Assembly: GCF_963667685.1 (NCBI RefSeq)
Contig: NZ_OY763931.1
Span: forward strand, 372,001-436,000
Direction: 5' to 3'
From: Maridesulfovibrio sp.
GTDB taxonomy: Bacteria > Desulfobacterota > Desulfovibrionia > Desulfovibrionales > Desulfovibrionaceae
DNA length: 64,000 nucleotides
Shown here: positions 38,624 through 47,453 of the stretch, piece by piece
Numbering within the stretch: the stretch's first letter is position 1
Layout of the letters: every line of letters starts with the position of its first letter
Notes under the pieces: generated by a model
The model's input: the letters and a program-made list of their open reading frames with translations, nothing else
What the model was told of the DNA's origin: nothing
Database searches by the model: none
Position numbers and translations under genes: made by a program

Positions 38624-39721
38624 CTAGAACTGTTCTGATAACGATCTGTAAAATTCAACCAGTTGTTGCAGCAAATAATCTTTACCCGAATTAACCGGAT
38701 TATTTTTCAATCTTTCCAGATTGACAGAGTCCACAATCTTTTTGCATTCAGATTCGGGTATATTAAGCTCTCGCAAGTCCGGTTCCAGTCCGCAGCGGGA
38801 CATCCTTTTGTACCAGAAGTTAAAGCAGGATTCGGCGGAATGACAACCCATGAGATCATATAGCTGTTCGGGAATTGCGGTTTGATTGATTTTGAAGAAA
38901 AGTCCCGTAAAAATTGCGACCGCGTGGCCGTGGGGTATTCCGTACTTGGAGGTCAGGTAATATGATAATGCGTGCGGAGCTGTCGTCTTGCTGAGATTGA
39001 TGGCTTTACCTGCATAATGGGCACCCAAGGCCATCCTTTCCCTGATTTCAAGGCTGGGTTCGGTCACTGCTTTTTCCAATGAAGGCAGAATTAGATTTAT
39101 AGCCTTTGCAGCGTATTCACGACTTTGAACCGTTGCGCCTTGCGCCCAGTATGATTCAATGGCCTGACTTAAAGCGTCAAAACCGGAACAGGCCGTAAGG
39201 TAAGGCGGCATTGATGAGCTTAATTGCGGGTCTATGGCAACACTTTCCGGAAGCAGTTGCAGGTCTGCAAGTGAATATTTTTTACCGTTCATATAAATTA
39301 CGGCAAAGTGGGTAGCCTCACTTCCAGACCCGGCTGTGGTCGGCGCGCAAAAGAGCGGCAGGGTCTCTTTTACCTTTTGCTGTCCAAGGATAAGTAATTC
39401 CAATTCCTGTTCACTTTGCGGAGCCAGCGAAATAGTTTTGGCCATATCAATCACACTACCCCCGCCGATAGCGAGAATGGCTGACGCTCCGCTGGCCTTG
39501 CATTTTAATATTCCGGCATAACTTTCGGCAGATTTAACGTTAGGCGAAAAATCGGAAAAGAAAATCAGCTTGCTTCCGCTCAATCTAGAAAGAAGGAGTT
39601 GCTTTAACCCGGACTTTTCAAAAGAAGTCCGTCCTGTGGCTACTAAAATTGTAGGATAGTTCCGGCTGCGTATTTCATCCAGAAGTTCTTTCAGGCTGCC
39701 CGAACCGATGTAAACTGACAT
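38624..39721 (-). CDS. Phosphonoacetaldehyde reductase (Fe-type ADH)
   Basis: A 365-residue group III (iron-containing) alcohol dehydrogenase. It shows the nucleotide-binding GGGSVIDMAK (about 97-106), the metal Asp in CSGFDALSQAIESY, and His ligands in PHALSYYLTSKYGIPHGHAV (about 256-275). In phosphonate pathways this enzyme class (PhpC type) reduces phosphonoacetaldehyde to 2-hydroxyethylphosphonate with NAD(P)H. The operon supports that role: its ATG overlaps the stop of the phosphonopyruvate decarboxylase gene by one base. The substrate is inferred from position, not from motif. Confidence 0.82.
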   Translation of the reverse strand: MSVYIGSGSLKELLDEIRSRNYPTILVATGRTSFEKSGLKQLLLSRLSGSKLIFFSDFSPNVKSAESYAGILKCKASGASAILAIGGGSVIDMAKTISLAPQSEQELELLILGQQKVKETLPLFCAPTTAGSGSEATHFAVIYMNGKKYSLADLQLLPESVAIDPQLSSSMPPYLTACSGFDALSQAIESYWAQGATVQSREYAAKAINLILPSLEKAVTEPSLEIRERMALGAHYAGKAINLSKTTAPHALSYYLTSKYGIPHGHAVAIFTGLFFKINQTAIPEQLYDLMGCHSAESCFNFWYKRMSRCGLEPDLRELNIPESECKKIVDSVNLERLKNNPVNSGKDYLLQQLVEFYRSLSEQF

Positions 39722-40833
39722 TAGAAATTATCCATGAACATTTTTTTGTTTTCAAGCGGAGTACTTGTCGGCCTGCCGATTTCCGAAGATTTGTGATTGT
39801 TGGTCATTACTTCCACGAAACAGAGTCCCTGTGCCTGACTCAAATGTTCGGCCAGTGTTTCTTTATCTTCGACACGCACAGCTTTGGAATAACCGCAAGC
39901 TTTGGCAATGGCGCACAAATCCACCTTGCGTGAAACCGTGGGTTGTCCACCGGTGGAGCCGTGCTCACCGTTATTGATTACGATATGCAACATGTTTTGG
40001 ATTCCGCTGGAACCGATGGTCGCTAGGGAACCCAGATGCATCAGGCATGCTCCGTCACCATCAAGACAGATGACTTTCTTTTCAGGTGCATTGGCGGCGA
40101 CCCCAAGGGCAATCGAAGACGCATGGCCCATGCCGCCTACAGTCAGGAAATCTGTGCCATTTGGAATGTTGTTTTCTTTGCGGATATGGAAAAGTTCGCG
40201 GGATGCCATCCCGGTGGTGGAGACAATTACATTGGCAGCAGTCTGGTGCCGGACAATGCATTCAATGGTTTGCTGCCTGCTTAGCGGGTATTCTTTGCAA
40301 GCTTCGGTTTTGGATTCAAAAGCTGAGAAAGTTCCTTTTTTTACCAGCAGTGCATAAGGGCGGTTATTGTCCTTAAAAAAAGCTCCGGCTTTTTGGAGTT
40401 CCGCTTCAATGTCGGAATCTTTGTCGATGACAGCGTGCTCGATCTGTAGATTATCCAGCATCGTGGGAGTAATAATCCCTTGGAATGCGTGCTGGGGTTC
40501 GTCTTTGACTCCCGGTTCCCCCCGCCAGCCGACAACTAGAAGCATGGGGATGGAGTATACTTCTTTGGCCACTAAGGATGTTAACGGATTAATTGCGTTA
40601 CCGAGCCCGGAATTCTGCATGTAGACGATTGGGATTGCGGCGGTAGCTAAATGGTATCCTATGGCTGCACCGATGGCCGCACCCTCGTTAACACAAATAG
40701 TATGCTGCAAATCGGTATCTTCAGTGGCGGCTGTGCAGAAGTGTTTCAGGGTGGAATCCGGCACTCCGTAAAAGGTGCTGAACCCGTTTTTCTTGCACAG
40801 CGTAAGGAAATAAATCGGATCAATCATGTTCAT
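39721..40833 (-). CDS. aepY: Phosphonopyruvate decarboxylase
   Basis: A 370-residue ThDP enzyme that converts phosphonopyruvate to phosphonoacetaldehyde and CO2, pulling the unfavourable PEP mutase step forward. The N-terminal half starts YFLTLCKKNGFSTFYGVPDS and contains VNEGAAIGAAIGY (catalytic Glu region); the ThDP/Mg motif GDGACLMHLGSL ... NNGEHGS lies at about 255-285. Length matches Fom2/AepY proteins. It starts seven bases after the PEP mutase stop and ends overlapping the reductase gene. The assignment is firm because of the adjacent PEP mutase. Confidence 0.93.
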   Translation of the reverse strand: MNMIDPIYFLTLCKKNGFSTFYGVPDSTLKHFCTAATEDTDLQHTICVNEGAAIGAAIGYHLATAAIPIVYMQNSGLGNAINPLTSLVAKEVYSIPMLLVVGWRGEPGVKDEPQHAFQGIITPTMLDNLQIEHAVIDKDSDIEAELQKAGAFFKDNNRPYALLVKKGTFSAFESKTEACKEYPLSRQQTIECIVRHQTAANVIVSTTGMASRELFHIRKENNIPNGTDFLTVGGMGHASSIALGVAANAPEKKVICLDGDGACLMHLGSLATIGSSGIQNMLHIVINNGEHGSTGGQPTVSRKVDLCAIAKACGYSKAVRVEDKETLAEHLSQAQGLCFVEVMTNNHKSSEIGRPTSTPLENKKMFMDNF

Positions 40834-40839
40834 TTCCTG

Positions 40840-42135
40840 CTATTTGGTGCCGGGTATCAGTTCAAGGATTTCCTTAATACTCATACAGGTGTCGTTGCAT
40901 TCGAAGGAACGTTCATTTCTGAGGATTCTTTCAGCAACTTCCATCATAGCCGGATAGGCTGCGCGCAGCAGGTGGTTGGCATAGATGACTATTTTTACCC
41001 CTGCCTCAACGAGTTGTTCTTCATAAACTTTGTTATAGCTTGAGGGAACGGCGATAATCGGGGCGGTGTGTCCCAGCTCTTTATATCGGCGGCAGAATTC
41101 AAGAATACTTGCTTCTGATTTATCTTTGGTGTGGATCATGACACCGTCCGCTCCGGACCCGAGATAGGCGGTTGCCCGCTCCAAAGCGTCTTCGACCGGT
41201 TTATTGAAAATCAGGCTTTCAATTCTGGCAAAAATCATGAAATCATCGCCGACCTGACTTTTTTTCCCGGTTTCAATCTTGTGGCAGAACTCTTCAATGG
41301 AAGCCTGATATTGTTCTACATCAGTCCCGAAAAGCGAGTTCTTTTTAAGCCCGATTTTGTCTTCAATGACAATGGCGGATACTCCCAGCCGTTCCAGCGA
41401 ACGCACGGTGAAGGCAAGGTGCTCCGGTTTTCCCCCGGTATCCCCGTCATAAATCATTGGTTTGGTAGTAACTTCGAAAATTTCATTGATGGTCTGCAAA
41501 CGGGAGGTTGTGTCTACTGCTTCTATGTCCGGCTTGCCCTTCATGGTGGAGTCGGTCAGGCTGCTTTCCCAGATGGCGTCAAATTCCACATTGCGGCCGT
41601 CTTTTTTTACGTTGGCATTTTCGACTATCAATCCGCTGAGCCCACTGTGTGCTTCCAGTACCCGGACCATGTCCTTATTCTCGAGCAGCCGTTTCAACCT
41701 TTGCTGGCGGGTAACCGGGGAAACTCCGATTTCCTTGAGCATGCCGTTCAGCTGGGTGGAGCTGATGCCTTCGGTATAGGCCGGTTCAATGAGCTTGCCG
41801 CCCCACTTGGAGATAGTGTTGATTACCCGCTCACGGGTCTGCTTTTGCGGTCCGGTTTTCCAGTCGTCGCCATGCACAACATAGTCGGGACGTACTTTCT
41901 CAAGATTTTCAACATAATCAAGTGTATACTGTGGGATGACTTCGCTTACCCCTTTGATGTTTTTTATGACCATTTCGCGTTGTTCATAGGTCATGAAAGG
42001 GAGCCGTTTGTAGCTGGCAATAGCTTTATCTGTAAGCAGCCCGACGATTACATCGCCATACGATGCGGCAATATTGAGGATATTCATGTGGCCGGGATGG
42101 ACAAGGTCTGCGCTCATTCCTACGTATACTTTCAT
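40840..42135 (-). CDS. aepX: PEP mutase fused to a cytidylyltransferase domain
   Basis: A 431-residue fusion. Residues 1-135 are a nucleotidyltransferase of the CTP:phosphocholine/glycerol-3-phosphate type, with HPGH (13-16), [11 protein letters not shown] and the EGISSTQL motif. Residues 155-431 are PEP mutase, forming the C-P bond by converting PEP to phosphonopyruvate. Signature [10 protein letters not shown] (258-267) and metal residues in YDGDTGG (229-235) are present; the NS end of the signature separates mutases from lyases in this superfamily. The fused cytidylyltransferase predicts that the end phosphonate is activated as a CMP ester. It is the first gene of the three-gene operon. 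Confidence 0.95.
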   Translation of the reverse strand: MKVYVGMSADLVHPGHMNILNIAASYGDVIVGLLTDKAIASYKRLPFMTYEQREMVIKNIKGVSEVIPQYTLDYVENLEKVRPDYVVHGDDWKTGPQKQTRERVINTISKWGGKLIEPAYTEGISSTQLNGMLKEIGVSPVTRQQRLKRLLENKDMVRVLEAHSGLSGLIVENANVKKDGRNVEFDAIWESSLTDSTMKGKPDIEAVDTTSRLQTINEIFEVTTKPMIYDGDTGGKPEHLAFTVRSLERLGVSAIVIEDKIGLKKNSLFGTDVEQYQASIEEFCHKIETGKKSQVGDDFMIFARIESLIFNKPVEDALERATAYLGSGADGVMIHTKDKSEASILEFCRRYKELGHTAPIIAVPSSYNKVYEEQLVEAGVKIVIYANHLLRAAYPAMMEVAERILRNERSFECNDTCMSIKEILELIPGTK

Positions 42136-42174
42136 GGTCGGTCCTTGAAATAAATTAAATTTGAGAATCAGTAT

Positions 42175-42227
42175 GTACTAATTAAGTACTCGGTCAGACT
42201 ATAATCCTGCATTGCTCACTTAATCAA
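42175..42227 (-). promoter_or_regulatory. Candidate promoter and operator of the phosphonate operon
   Basis: On the minus strand TTGATT and TATAGT are 18 bases apart (42198-42227). Just downstream is a near-palindrome GTACTTAATTAGTAC (42175-42189) that could bind a repressor. The leader to the aepX ATG is about 60 bases and has GGACCG near the start. Confidence 0.5.
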
Positions 42228-42260
42228 TCCCGGCAGGGCTTAAAGTGTTTTTTGATACAT

Positions 42261-42297
42261 AAAAAAACGGGAAGGAGGTTATAAAACCACCTTCCCG
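42261..42297 (-). terminator. Terminator of the pyr/TRAP operon
   Basis: On the minus strand CGGGAAGG.GGTT pairs with AACC.CCTTCCCG around a short loop, followed by seven T. It lies 65 bases after the pyrE stop and separates that operon from the phosphonate operon. Confidence 0.9.
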
Positions 42298-42361
42298 AAT
42301 ATCTTTACCAATCTAACCTAATGAAAGGTTTCAAGGCCTGACATGGTCTCCGAAGGAAATC

Positions 42362-43057
42362 CTACTCAGGGTAAGTAGAAATACCACCGTGAGCGGCGGA
42401 CCAGTCTATCGGGTTGTTTAGGAATTTTTCAACTTCGTCCAGGGATTTGGTGTCGAAGTATTTTTCCTTTTTGGCAACATTGAGGATATCCCACCAGGTA
42501 GCGAGGGAGAGCATTTCCAGCCCTGCTGCGGCGAGGGTTTCCTTGGTGTTGGGGAAAATTCCGTAGTGGAAGAGCACAAAGGTGTGGGTAACTTCCGCAC
42601 CTGCGTGGCGCAGGGCCTGTGCAAAGTTGATTTTGCTGCGTCCGTCTGTGGTGAGGTCTTCAACCAGCAGAACTTTGGAACCTTCAGCGAAATCACCTTC
42701 GATCTGTGCGTCACGGCCGAATCCTTTAGGTTTTTTACGTACGTACTGCATGGGCAGCATGAGGCGGTCGGAAAGCCATGCTGCAAATGGGATACCTGCG
42801 GTTTCGCCACCTGCGACGCAATCAATGGATTCGAATCCACACTCACGCAGAATGATGGAAGCGCCGAAATCCATGAGGGTCTGGCGTACGCGGGGGAAGG
42901 AAATGAGCTTACGGCAGTCGATATAAACCGGGCTGGCCCAGCCGGAGGTGAACTTGAAAGGTTCATCTGCCCGGAAGTGAACTGCTTCAACTTCGATAAG
43001 CATTTTCGCTGTTATTTCAGCGATGGTCTCTTTGTCAGGAAAGCTGGTAGGAACCAT
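42362..43057 (-). CDS. pyrE: Orotate phosphoribosyltransferase
   Basis: A 231-residue enzyme that joins orotate and PRPP to make OMP, the fifth pyrimidine step. The PRPP motif [14 protein letters not shown] (about 126-139) and [15 protein letters not shown] (about 36-50) are typical; a C-terminal extension of about 20 residues makes it longer than E. coli PyrE (213). It follows pyrC by 67 bases on the minus strand, apparently the last gene of the dctP-to-pyrE series. Confidence 0.93.
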   Translation of the reverse strand: MVPTSFPDKETIAEITAKMLIEVEAVHFRADEPFKFTSGWASPVYIDCRKLISFPRVRQTLMDFGASIILRECGFESIDCVAGGETAGIPFAAWLSDRLMLPMQYVRKKPKGFGRDAQIEGDFAEGSKVLLVEDLTTDGRSKINFAQALRHAGAEVTHTFVLFHYGIFPNTKETLAAAGLEMLSLATWWDILNVAKKEKYFDTKSLDEVEKFLNNPIDWSAAHGGISTYPE

Positions 43058-43124
43058 TTTTTCTCCTTGTATGTTGTGTATCGCGAAAAAAAAGCTGAAC
43101 CGAAATATAACGGCTCAGCTGCTA

Positions 43125-44168
43125 TCAATCAACCAAATCCCAATAAAGGGGGGTGTCGGGTTTGAATATCTTAACGACATCACCGCCGACTTTAATCTGC
43201 CAGTCCATTTCTACGGGCTCTGCTCTTTTGGCTAAAGTAATAGTGCTGCCATTGGGAGAGAGTCCGTAAAATCTGGCACCGTATATGGAAGTAAACCCTT
43301 CGAGTTTGTCTAGAGCGGAAAGCTCTTCAAACACCTGGGCAACATATCCTATTGAAGTGGGGGCATTGAAAATACCCGCAGCAGCCCCGGCTTTTTCCTT
43401 TGCCCGGGACGGGTGGGGGGCGGAATCAGTACCGAGGAAAAATCTCGGATCTCCGGAAACAGCCGCTTTGCGTACGGCTTCATAGTCTGCAAAGCTTTTG
43501 GCAACGGGCAGACAGTACATGTAGGGATTCATGCCGCCGTTAAAAAGATCGTTGCGGGTAAGCAGCATATGGTGCGGGGTGATGGTGGCAACCATATTTT
43601 CATCCTGCTCAAAAACGTAATCAACCCCGGCTTTGCTGGTCAGGTGTTCGAATACAATCTTGAGTTCCGGTAAATCTTTACGCAATGGCTCAAGCACTCG
43701 TTCAATAAAAGCTTCTTCACGGTCAAAGATATCAACTCTCGGGTCAACTACTTCTCCATGCACGGAAAGGGGCATTCCGATTTCCTGCATGGCTTCCAGA
43801 ACGGGGTAGACCTGATTGATGTCGATCACGCCTTCGTCAGAATTTGTGGTTGCTCCGGCCGGGAAAAGTTTAACCGCATGAAAGGCTTTGACTGCATATG
43901 CTGCGCGAATTCCCTCAACAGAAGTTGATTCGGTAAGGTAACAGGTCATGAGCGGCATGAATTTTGAGTTTTTTGGCCGGGCTTTTATGATGCGCCTGCG
44001 GTATTCTTCTGCCTGTTCTGCGGTAGTTACCGGAGGCACGAGGTTGGGCATGACAATGGCACGCCCGAAAATTTTTGCACTGGAGGGAAGTACCGCCGCA
44101 AGCATATCTCCATCGCGCAGGTGAAGATGCCAGTCATCAGGTCTTATGATGGTTATTTCTGTGTTCAT
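43125..44168 (-). CDS. pyrC: Dihydroorotase (class II)
   Basis: This 347-residue zinc amidohydrolase interconverts N-carbamoyl-L-aspartate and dihydroorotate. It is of the E. coli PyrC type (348 residues). Metal sites: DDWHLHLRDG (HxH, about 11-20), the carbamylated Lys in FHAVKLFPAGATTN (about 100), VHGEV, EHLTSKAG and the Asp in LGTDSAPHPS. It overlaps the upstream amidohydrolase gene by four bases (ATGA-type), so translation is coupled. pyrB, carA and pyrF are not present here. Confidence 0.95.
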   Translation of the reverse strand: MNTEITIIRPDDWHLHLRDGDMLAAVLPSSAKIFGRAIVMPNLVPPVTTAEQAEEYRRRIIKARPKNSKFMPLMTCYLTESTSVEGIRAAYAVKAFHAVKLFPAGATTNSDEGVIDINQVYPVLEAMQEIGMPLSVHGEVVDPRVDIFDREEAFIERVLEPLRKDLPELKIVFEHLTSKAGVDYVFEQDENMVATITPHHMLLTRNDLFNGGMNPYMYCLPVAKSFADYEAVRKAAVSGDPRFFLGTDSAPHPSRAKEKAGAAAGIFNAPTSIGYVAQVFEELSALDKLEGFTSIYGARFYGLSPNGSTITLAKRAEPVEMDWQIKVGGDVVKIFKPDTPLYWDLVD

Positions 44169-45487
44169 AAGCTGAACTCCGTGATTGTGCGGTGCAGTAC
44201 AGAAAGGCCCCGGATGAAATCTTCCATATCCATTTCTTCTTCCGGGTTGTGGGAGCCGTTACGGTTGCGCACGAAAATCATGCCTGTTGCAACTCCCGCG
44301 TTGGCGAAGAGTGAGGCATCATGCCCGGCTCCGCTTGGAATAGCTTCTACAGGTAAGCCTTCCGCAATGCAAGCATTGTTTATGCGATCCACAATTCCCT
44401 GATCCAGTACAGCCGGAGGAGTCTTTACCGGTTTGTCAAATTCAAATTTAACTCGACGGTCATGGGTGATGGTCGCGCATTCGGAATGGAGTAATGCTTC
44501 TATGGCGGCCAGTGTGTGTTCGTACTGGCTGCGGGCTTCAAAGCTGAAAGTCACCTCTCCGGGAATACGCGACATGGCATGGTGCTGCGGATCTGTGCTG
44601 AGGATACCACAGGTAGCTACAAGATCGCCACCATGTTGAAGGATTGTTGTCCAGTGGTCGTCGATGCGGGTTATTAATTCCGCGGTGGCGAACACCGCAT
44701 CCTTGCGCAGCCAGCGGGGGACAGCCCCGGAGTGTCCAGCTTCACCTATGCATTTGATTCTGCGGTGGCGGATGTTGCCCCGGATTCCGGTGACAGCAGC
44801 AACAGGCAGGTTCCGCGCAGTCATGACCGGACCCTGTTCAATGTGCAGTTCAAAAAAAGCTTTGATCTTGGAAATGTTTATAAGCAGTTCGCCTCTGGCT
44901 ATGCGTTCCACGTCCGCACCGCAATCAGCCATATGCTCTTTTAGCGGACGGCTGTCATCACGCTGCAACAGTTCCTGTTCCGATTCTTCCAGTTTACCAA
45001 GCAGAGCCTTGGAACCGAGATAACAGGCTCCGAACCATGCACTTTCCTCTCCGCGCAACGCGATAACCTTGACCGGAATCTTGGGTTTTGTTCCGGTGCG
45101 TTTGATCTCCGTAAGGCAGAGCAGTCCTGCGATTACCCCTGCTGCCCCGTCGTAGTTTCCGCCCTGCGGTACGGAATCGAGGTGAGAGCCGATCAGGATA
45201 TAGTCTGCGTCGTTTTGATCTTTTTCCAGTTCTATAACGAGGTTGGCGGCATTGTCGCGATAGGTGTGCAGCCCCTCTTTATGTGCGAATTTTTCAACCA
45301 GTTCAAATGCCCTTGTTTCGGCTTCACCGTATGAAGGGCGGGATACCCCGGCAACGTCACGTGAAAGTTCTGCCAGATCGGCAAACAGCTGTTCTGCTTC
45401 TTCTGTATAATGCTCCAGACTTACCGGATTCCGGGGGACCGGATGGGGACTGGTGCCGCTTGTACCAATATTGTTCATTACACTCAT
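44165..45487 (-). CDS. M20-family amidohydrolase (carbamoyl amino acid hydrolase type)
   Basis: A 440-residue zinc enzyme of the hydantoinase/carbamoylase branch of the M20 family (N-carbamoyl-amino acid hydrolase, allantoate amidohydrolase, beta-ureidopropionase). Metal ligands appear in GSHLDSVPQGGNYDGAAGV (about 98-116) and LRGEESAWFG (about 140-149); HIEQGPV (about 216) and GAGHDASLFANAG (about 392-404) are also family marks. It lies between a TRAP transporter and pyrC, overlapping pyrC by four bases. A ureido compound such as N-carbamoyl-aspartate or N-carbamoyl-beta-alanine is a plausible substrate, but the sequence alone does not choose. Confidence 0.85.
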   Translation of the reverse strand: MSVMNNIGTSGTSPHPVPRNPVSLEHYTEEAEQLFADLAELSRDVAGVSRPSYGEAETRAFELVEKFAHKEGLHTYRDNAANLVIELEKDQNDADYILIGSHLDSVPQGGNYDGAAGVIAGLLCLTEIKRTGTKPKIPVKVIALRGEESAWFGACYLGSKALLGKLEESEQELLQRDDSRPLKEHMADCGADVERIARGELLINISKIKAFFELHIEQGPVMTARNLPVAAVTGIRGNIRHRRIKCIGEAGHSGAVPRWLRKDAVFATAELITRIDDHWTTILQHGGDLVATCGILSTDPQHHAMSRIPGEVTFSFEARSQYEHTLAAIEALLHSECATITHDRRVKFEFDKPVKTPPAVLDQGIVDRINNACIAEGLPVEAIPSGAGHDASLFANAGVATGMIFVRNRNGSHNPEEEMDMEDFIRGLSVLHRTITEFSL

Positions 45488-45504
45488 AGTTATAACCTGC
45501 TTTT

Positions 45505-46782
45505 TTAAGGAGCGATGAGACCGGGCAGGAAAGTAGCCAGCCCCGGGACATAGGTTACCAGAATGAGGACCAGAACATTAATGAACAGGAAAGGCCACAC
45601 ACCATTGATAATGGACATGACCGGCTTCTCCAGAGTGGAGGATGCCACGAAAATATCCAGACCAAACGGCGGGGTTATCATGCCGATGCAGATGTTCAAA
45701 CAAACTATTTCACCGAAATGAATGGGATCAATACCCATGGAAAGTGCTACCGGGTAAAGAGGGGGCACAAGAATCAGCAGGGCTGAGTTTGGGTCGATGA
45801 ACATTCCGGCGAGGAAAAAAGCGATGTTGACAATCATCAGGAAGGTGATCGGCCCGGCATCGATTCGAGTCAGGAAGTCAGTGATCAGCACCGGAACCTG
45901 CGCCAGTGTGACAAAGTATGAAAGCACGCTGCCCATAGCCAGCAGGATGAAGATGATGGTAGTTGAAATGGCCGCACGTTCGGTAATGTTGATCAAACGG
46001 CTTAAGGTCAGATTTTTGTACACGAATGCTTCAATGAGAATGGCGTAGACAACGGAAACTGCTGCGGCTTCAGTAGGTGTGAACAGTCCTGAGTAGATAC
46101 CGCCTAGAATAATTAACGGAAGTCCTAAGGCCCATGAAGCCGATTTGAATACAAACAGAAATGATTCAGCAGTCTTAGCGCCGCGTCCAACTCCTTTGCG
46201 CAGGGACTCGAATATGACCAGAGCACCAAAAGCCAGACCGAGGGCAATACCAACACCCAGACCGCCGATGAACAGGCCCGTAATGGAAGTTCCGGTCATC
46301 CAGCCATAAATAATCAGGGTGATGCTCGGGGGTATAAGAAGGGCGGTTTCAGCACTGGAGACAATCAGGCCGAGGCTGAATTTCTCGCTGAATCCGGTCT
46401 TGCGCAGCTCAGGATACATGAGCTTGCCCATGGCTGCTACTGTGGCCGGGGCGGAACCGGAAACGGAACCAAAGGCCATGGACCCGAAAATTGTAGTGTG
46501 ACCGATGCCGCCGAGGCGGTGCCCGGTGAAGTATTTGATAAGGTCGGTCAAACGTTTTGCGATCTGGCCGGAAGCCATCAATTCTGCTGCAAATATGAAA
46601 AAAGGTATTGCAAGCAGGGTGGAAAAGTTTATCCCGCCGACCAGTTTTTGGATCAGAACCGGATCAGGAATACGGGAAAACATGAAAGTCTTTGTCAGAA
46701 ATGCGGGAATGCCAAGTACCAGCAGCATTTCAAAACCGCAGACAAGCATTAAAAGGGCGATAAGGATAATTACGAGAGTCAT
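45505..46782 (-). CDS. dctM: TRAP transporter large membrane subunit DctM
   Basis: A 425-residue polytopic membrane protein with about 12 helices, the channel subunit of a tripartite ATP-independent periplasmic transporter driven by the sodium gradient. Typical segments are PFFIFAAELMASGQIAKRL, GSVSGSAPATVAAMG, LLIPPSITLIIYGWMT and FIDPNSALLILVPPL. It lies 19 bases after dctQ and 17 before the carbamoylase gene on the minus strand. The substrate is set mainly by the DctP protein. Confidence 0.93.
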   Translation of the reverse strand: MTLVIILIALLMLVCGFEMLLVLGIPAFLTKTFMFSRIPDPVLIQKLVGGINFSTLLAIPFFIFAAELMASGQIAKRLTDLIKYFTGHRLGGIGHTTIFGSMAFGSVSGSAPATVAAMGKLMYPELRKTGFSEKFSLGLIVSSAETALLIPPSITLIIYGWMTGTSITGLFIGGLGVGIALGLAFGALVIFESLRKGVGRGAKTAESFLFVFKSASWALGLPLIILGGIYSGLFTPTEAAAVSVVYAILIEAFVYKNLTLSRLINITERAAISTTIIFILLAMGSVLSYFVTLAQVPVLITDFLTRIDAGPITFLMIVNIAFFLAGMFIDPNSALLILVPPLYPVALSMGIDPIHFGEIVCLNICIGMITPPFGLDIFVASSTLEKPVMSIINGVWPFLFINVLVLILVTYVPGLATFLPGLIAP

Positions 46783-46801
46783 ATTCTGCTGCCTTCTATT
46801 G

Positions 46802-47320
46802 CTACTTGGTGTGTGCGGTTACAGGCCGAGTATGGCGGTTGTTTATGTTCAATAATTCTAACAGGTAGCGTATTCCAAGCAGTCCGAATCCGACTGTCGG
46901 GGCAATGTAGAGCCAGTACATGGGAAGGCCGAGTGTGGGGCTGAGCTGGCCGGTACGCATAACGAATTTTACAAGGGTTATTCCAAGCCAGACCAGATAG
47001 CAGCTGAAGACAGTTCCAGTGAGATTGATAAGAATACTCACCGCTTTGCGGGGAAGGTCCGGCATTTTTTCAAAAAGGGTGGTCACCGCCACCTGGCGTC
47101 CTCGTTCAAGGGCAAGTCCCAGCGCGAGAAAAACCGCCCAAACCATAAGCAGACGGGTTGCTTCATCTATCCATGCAAATGTGCTGGAGTATTGTGGCAT
47201 GATTTCACGGACAAGAACATTGAAAGTGTAAAGGCCGACCATGATAAGATTGATGGAAATGATCAGTATTCTTTCAACTATTCGAATCCCGCCCAGCATG
47301 GAGATTAATATTTTCCGCAT
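46802..47320 (-). CDS. dctQ: TRAP transporter small membrane subunit DctQ
   Basis: A 172-residue protein with four predicted membrane helices, typical of DctQ. WIDEATRLLMVWAVFLALGLALERGRQVAV (about 50-80, given here only by its key core ERGRQVAV) is the family signature. It pairs with DctM in the membrane. It lies between the dctP and dctM genes. It shows no fusion and normal length. Confidence 0.9.
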   Translation of the reverse strand: MRKILISMLGGIRIVERILIISINLIMVGLYTFNVLVREIMPQYSSTFAWIDEATRLLMVWAVFLALGLALERGRQVAVTTLFEKMPDLPRKAVSILINLTGTVFSCYLVWLGITLVKFVMRTGQLSPTLGLPMYWLYIAPTVGFGLLGIRYLLELLNINNRHTRPVTAHTK

Positions 47321-47410
47321 GTTAAATACTCCTGAAGCACCGACTTCAAAAATGAATTCTATTGTAAGCTGAATTCTATTCAGATCAGATTAAGTAAAAG
47401 ACATAAAATG

Positions 47411-47437
47411 CGGCAGAGGAGAGAGCCTCCCCTGCCG
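47411..47437 (-). terminator. Hairpin between dctP and dctQ
   Basis: On the minus strand CGGCAGGGGAGG and CTCCTCTGCCG pair closely with a short loop, about 17 bases after the dctP stop. The T tract is weak, so it may act as a partial terminator or a 3' mRNA stabiliser, giving more binding protein than membrane subunits. Confidence 0.65.
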
Positions 47438-47453
47438 TTAGTCAATTTATTAA

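Noticed and set aside
41131-42153. Long plus-strand frame of 340 codons opposite aepX
   Set aside because: It is an antisense shadow of the PEP mutase gene, whose motifs are unmistakable.
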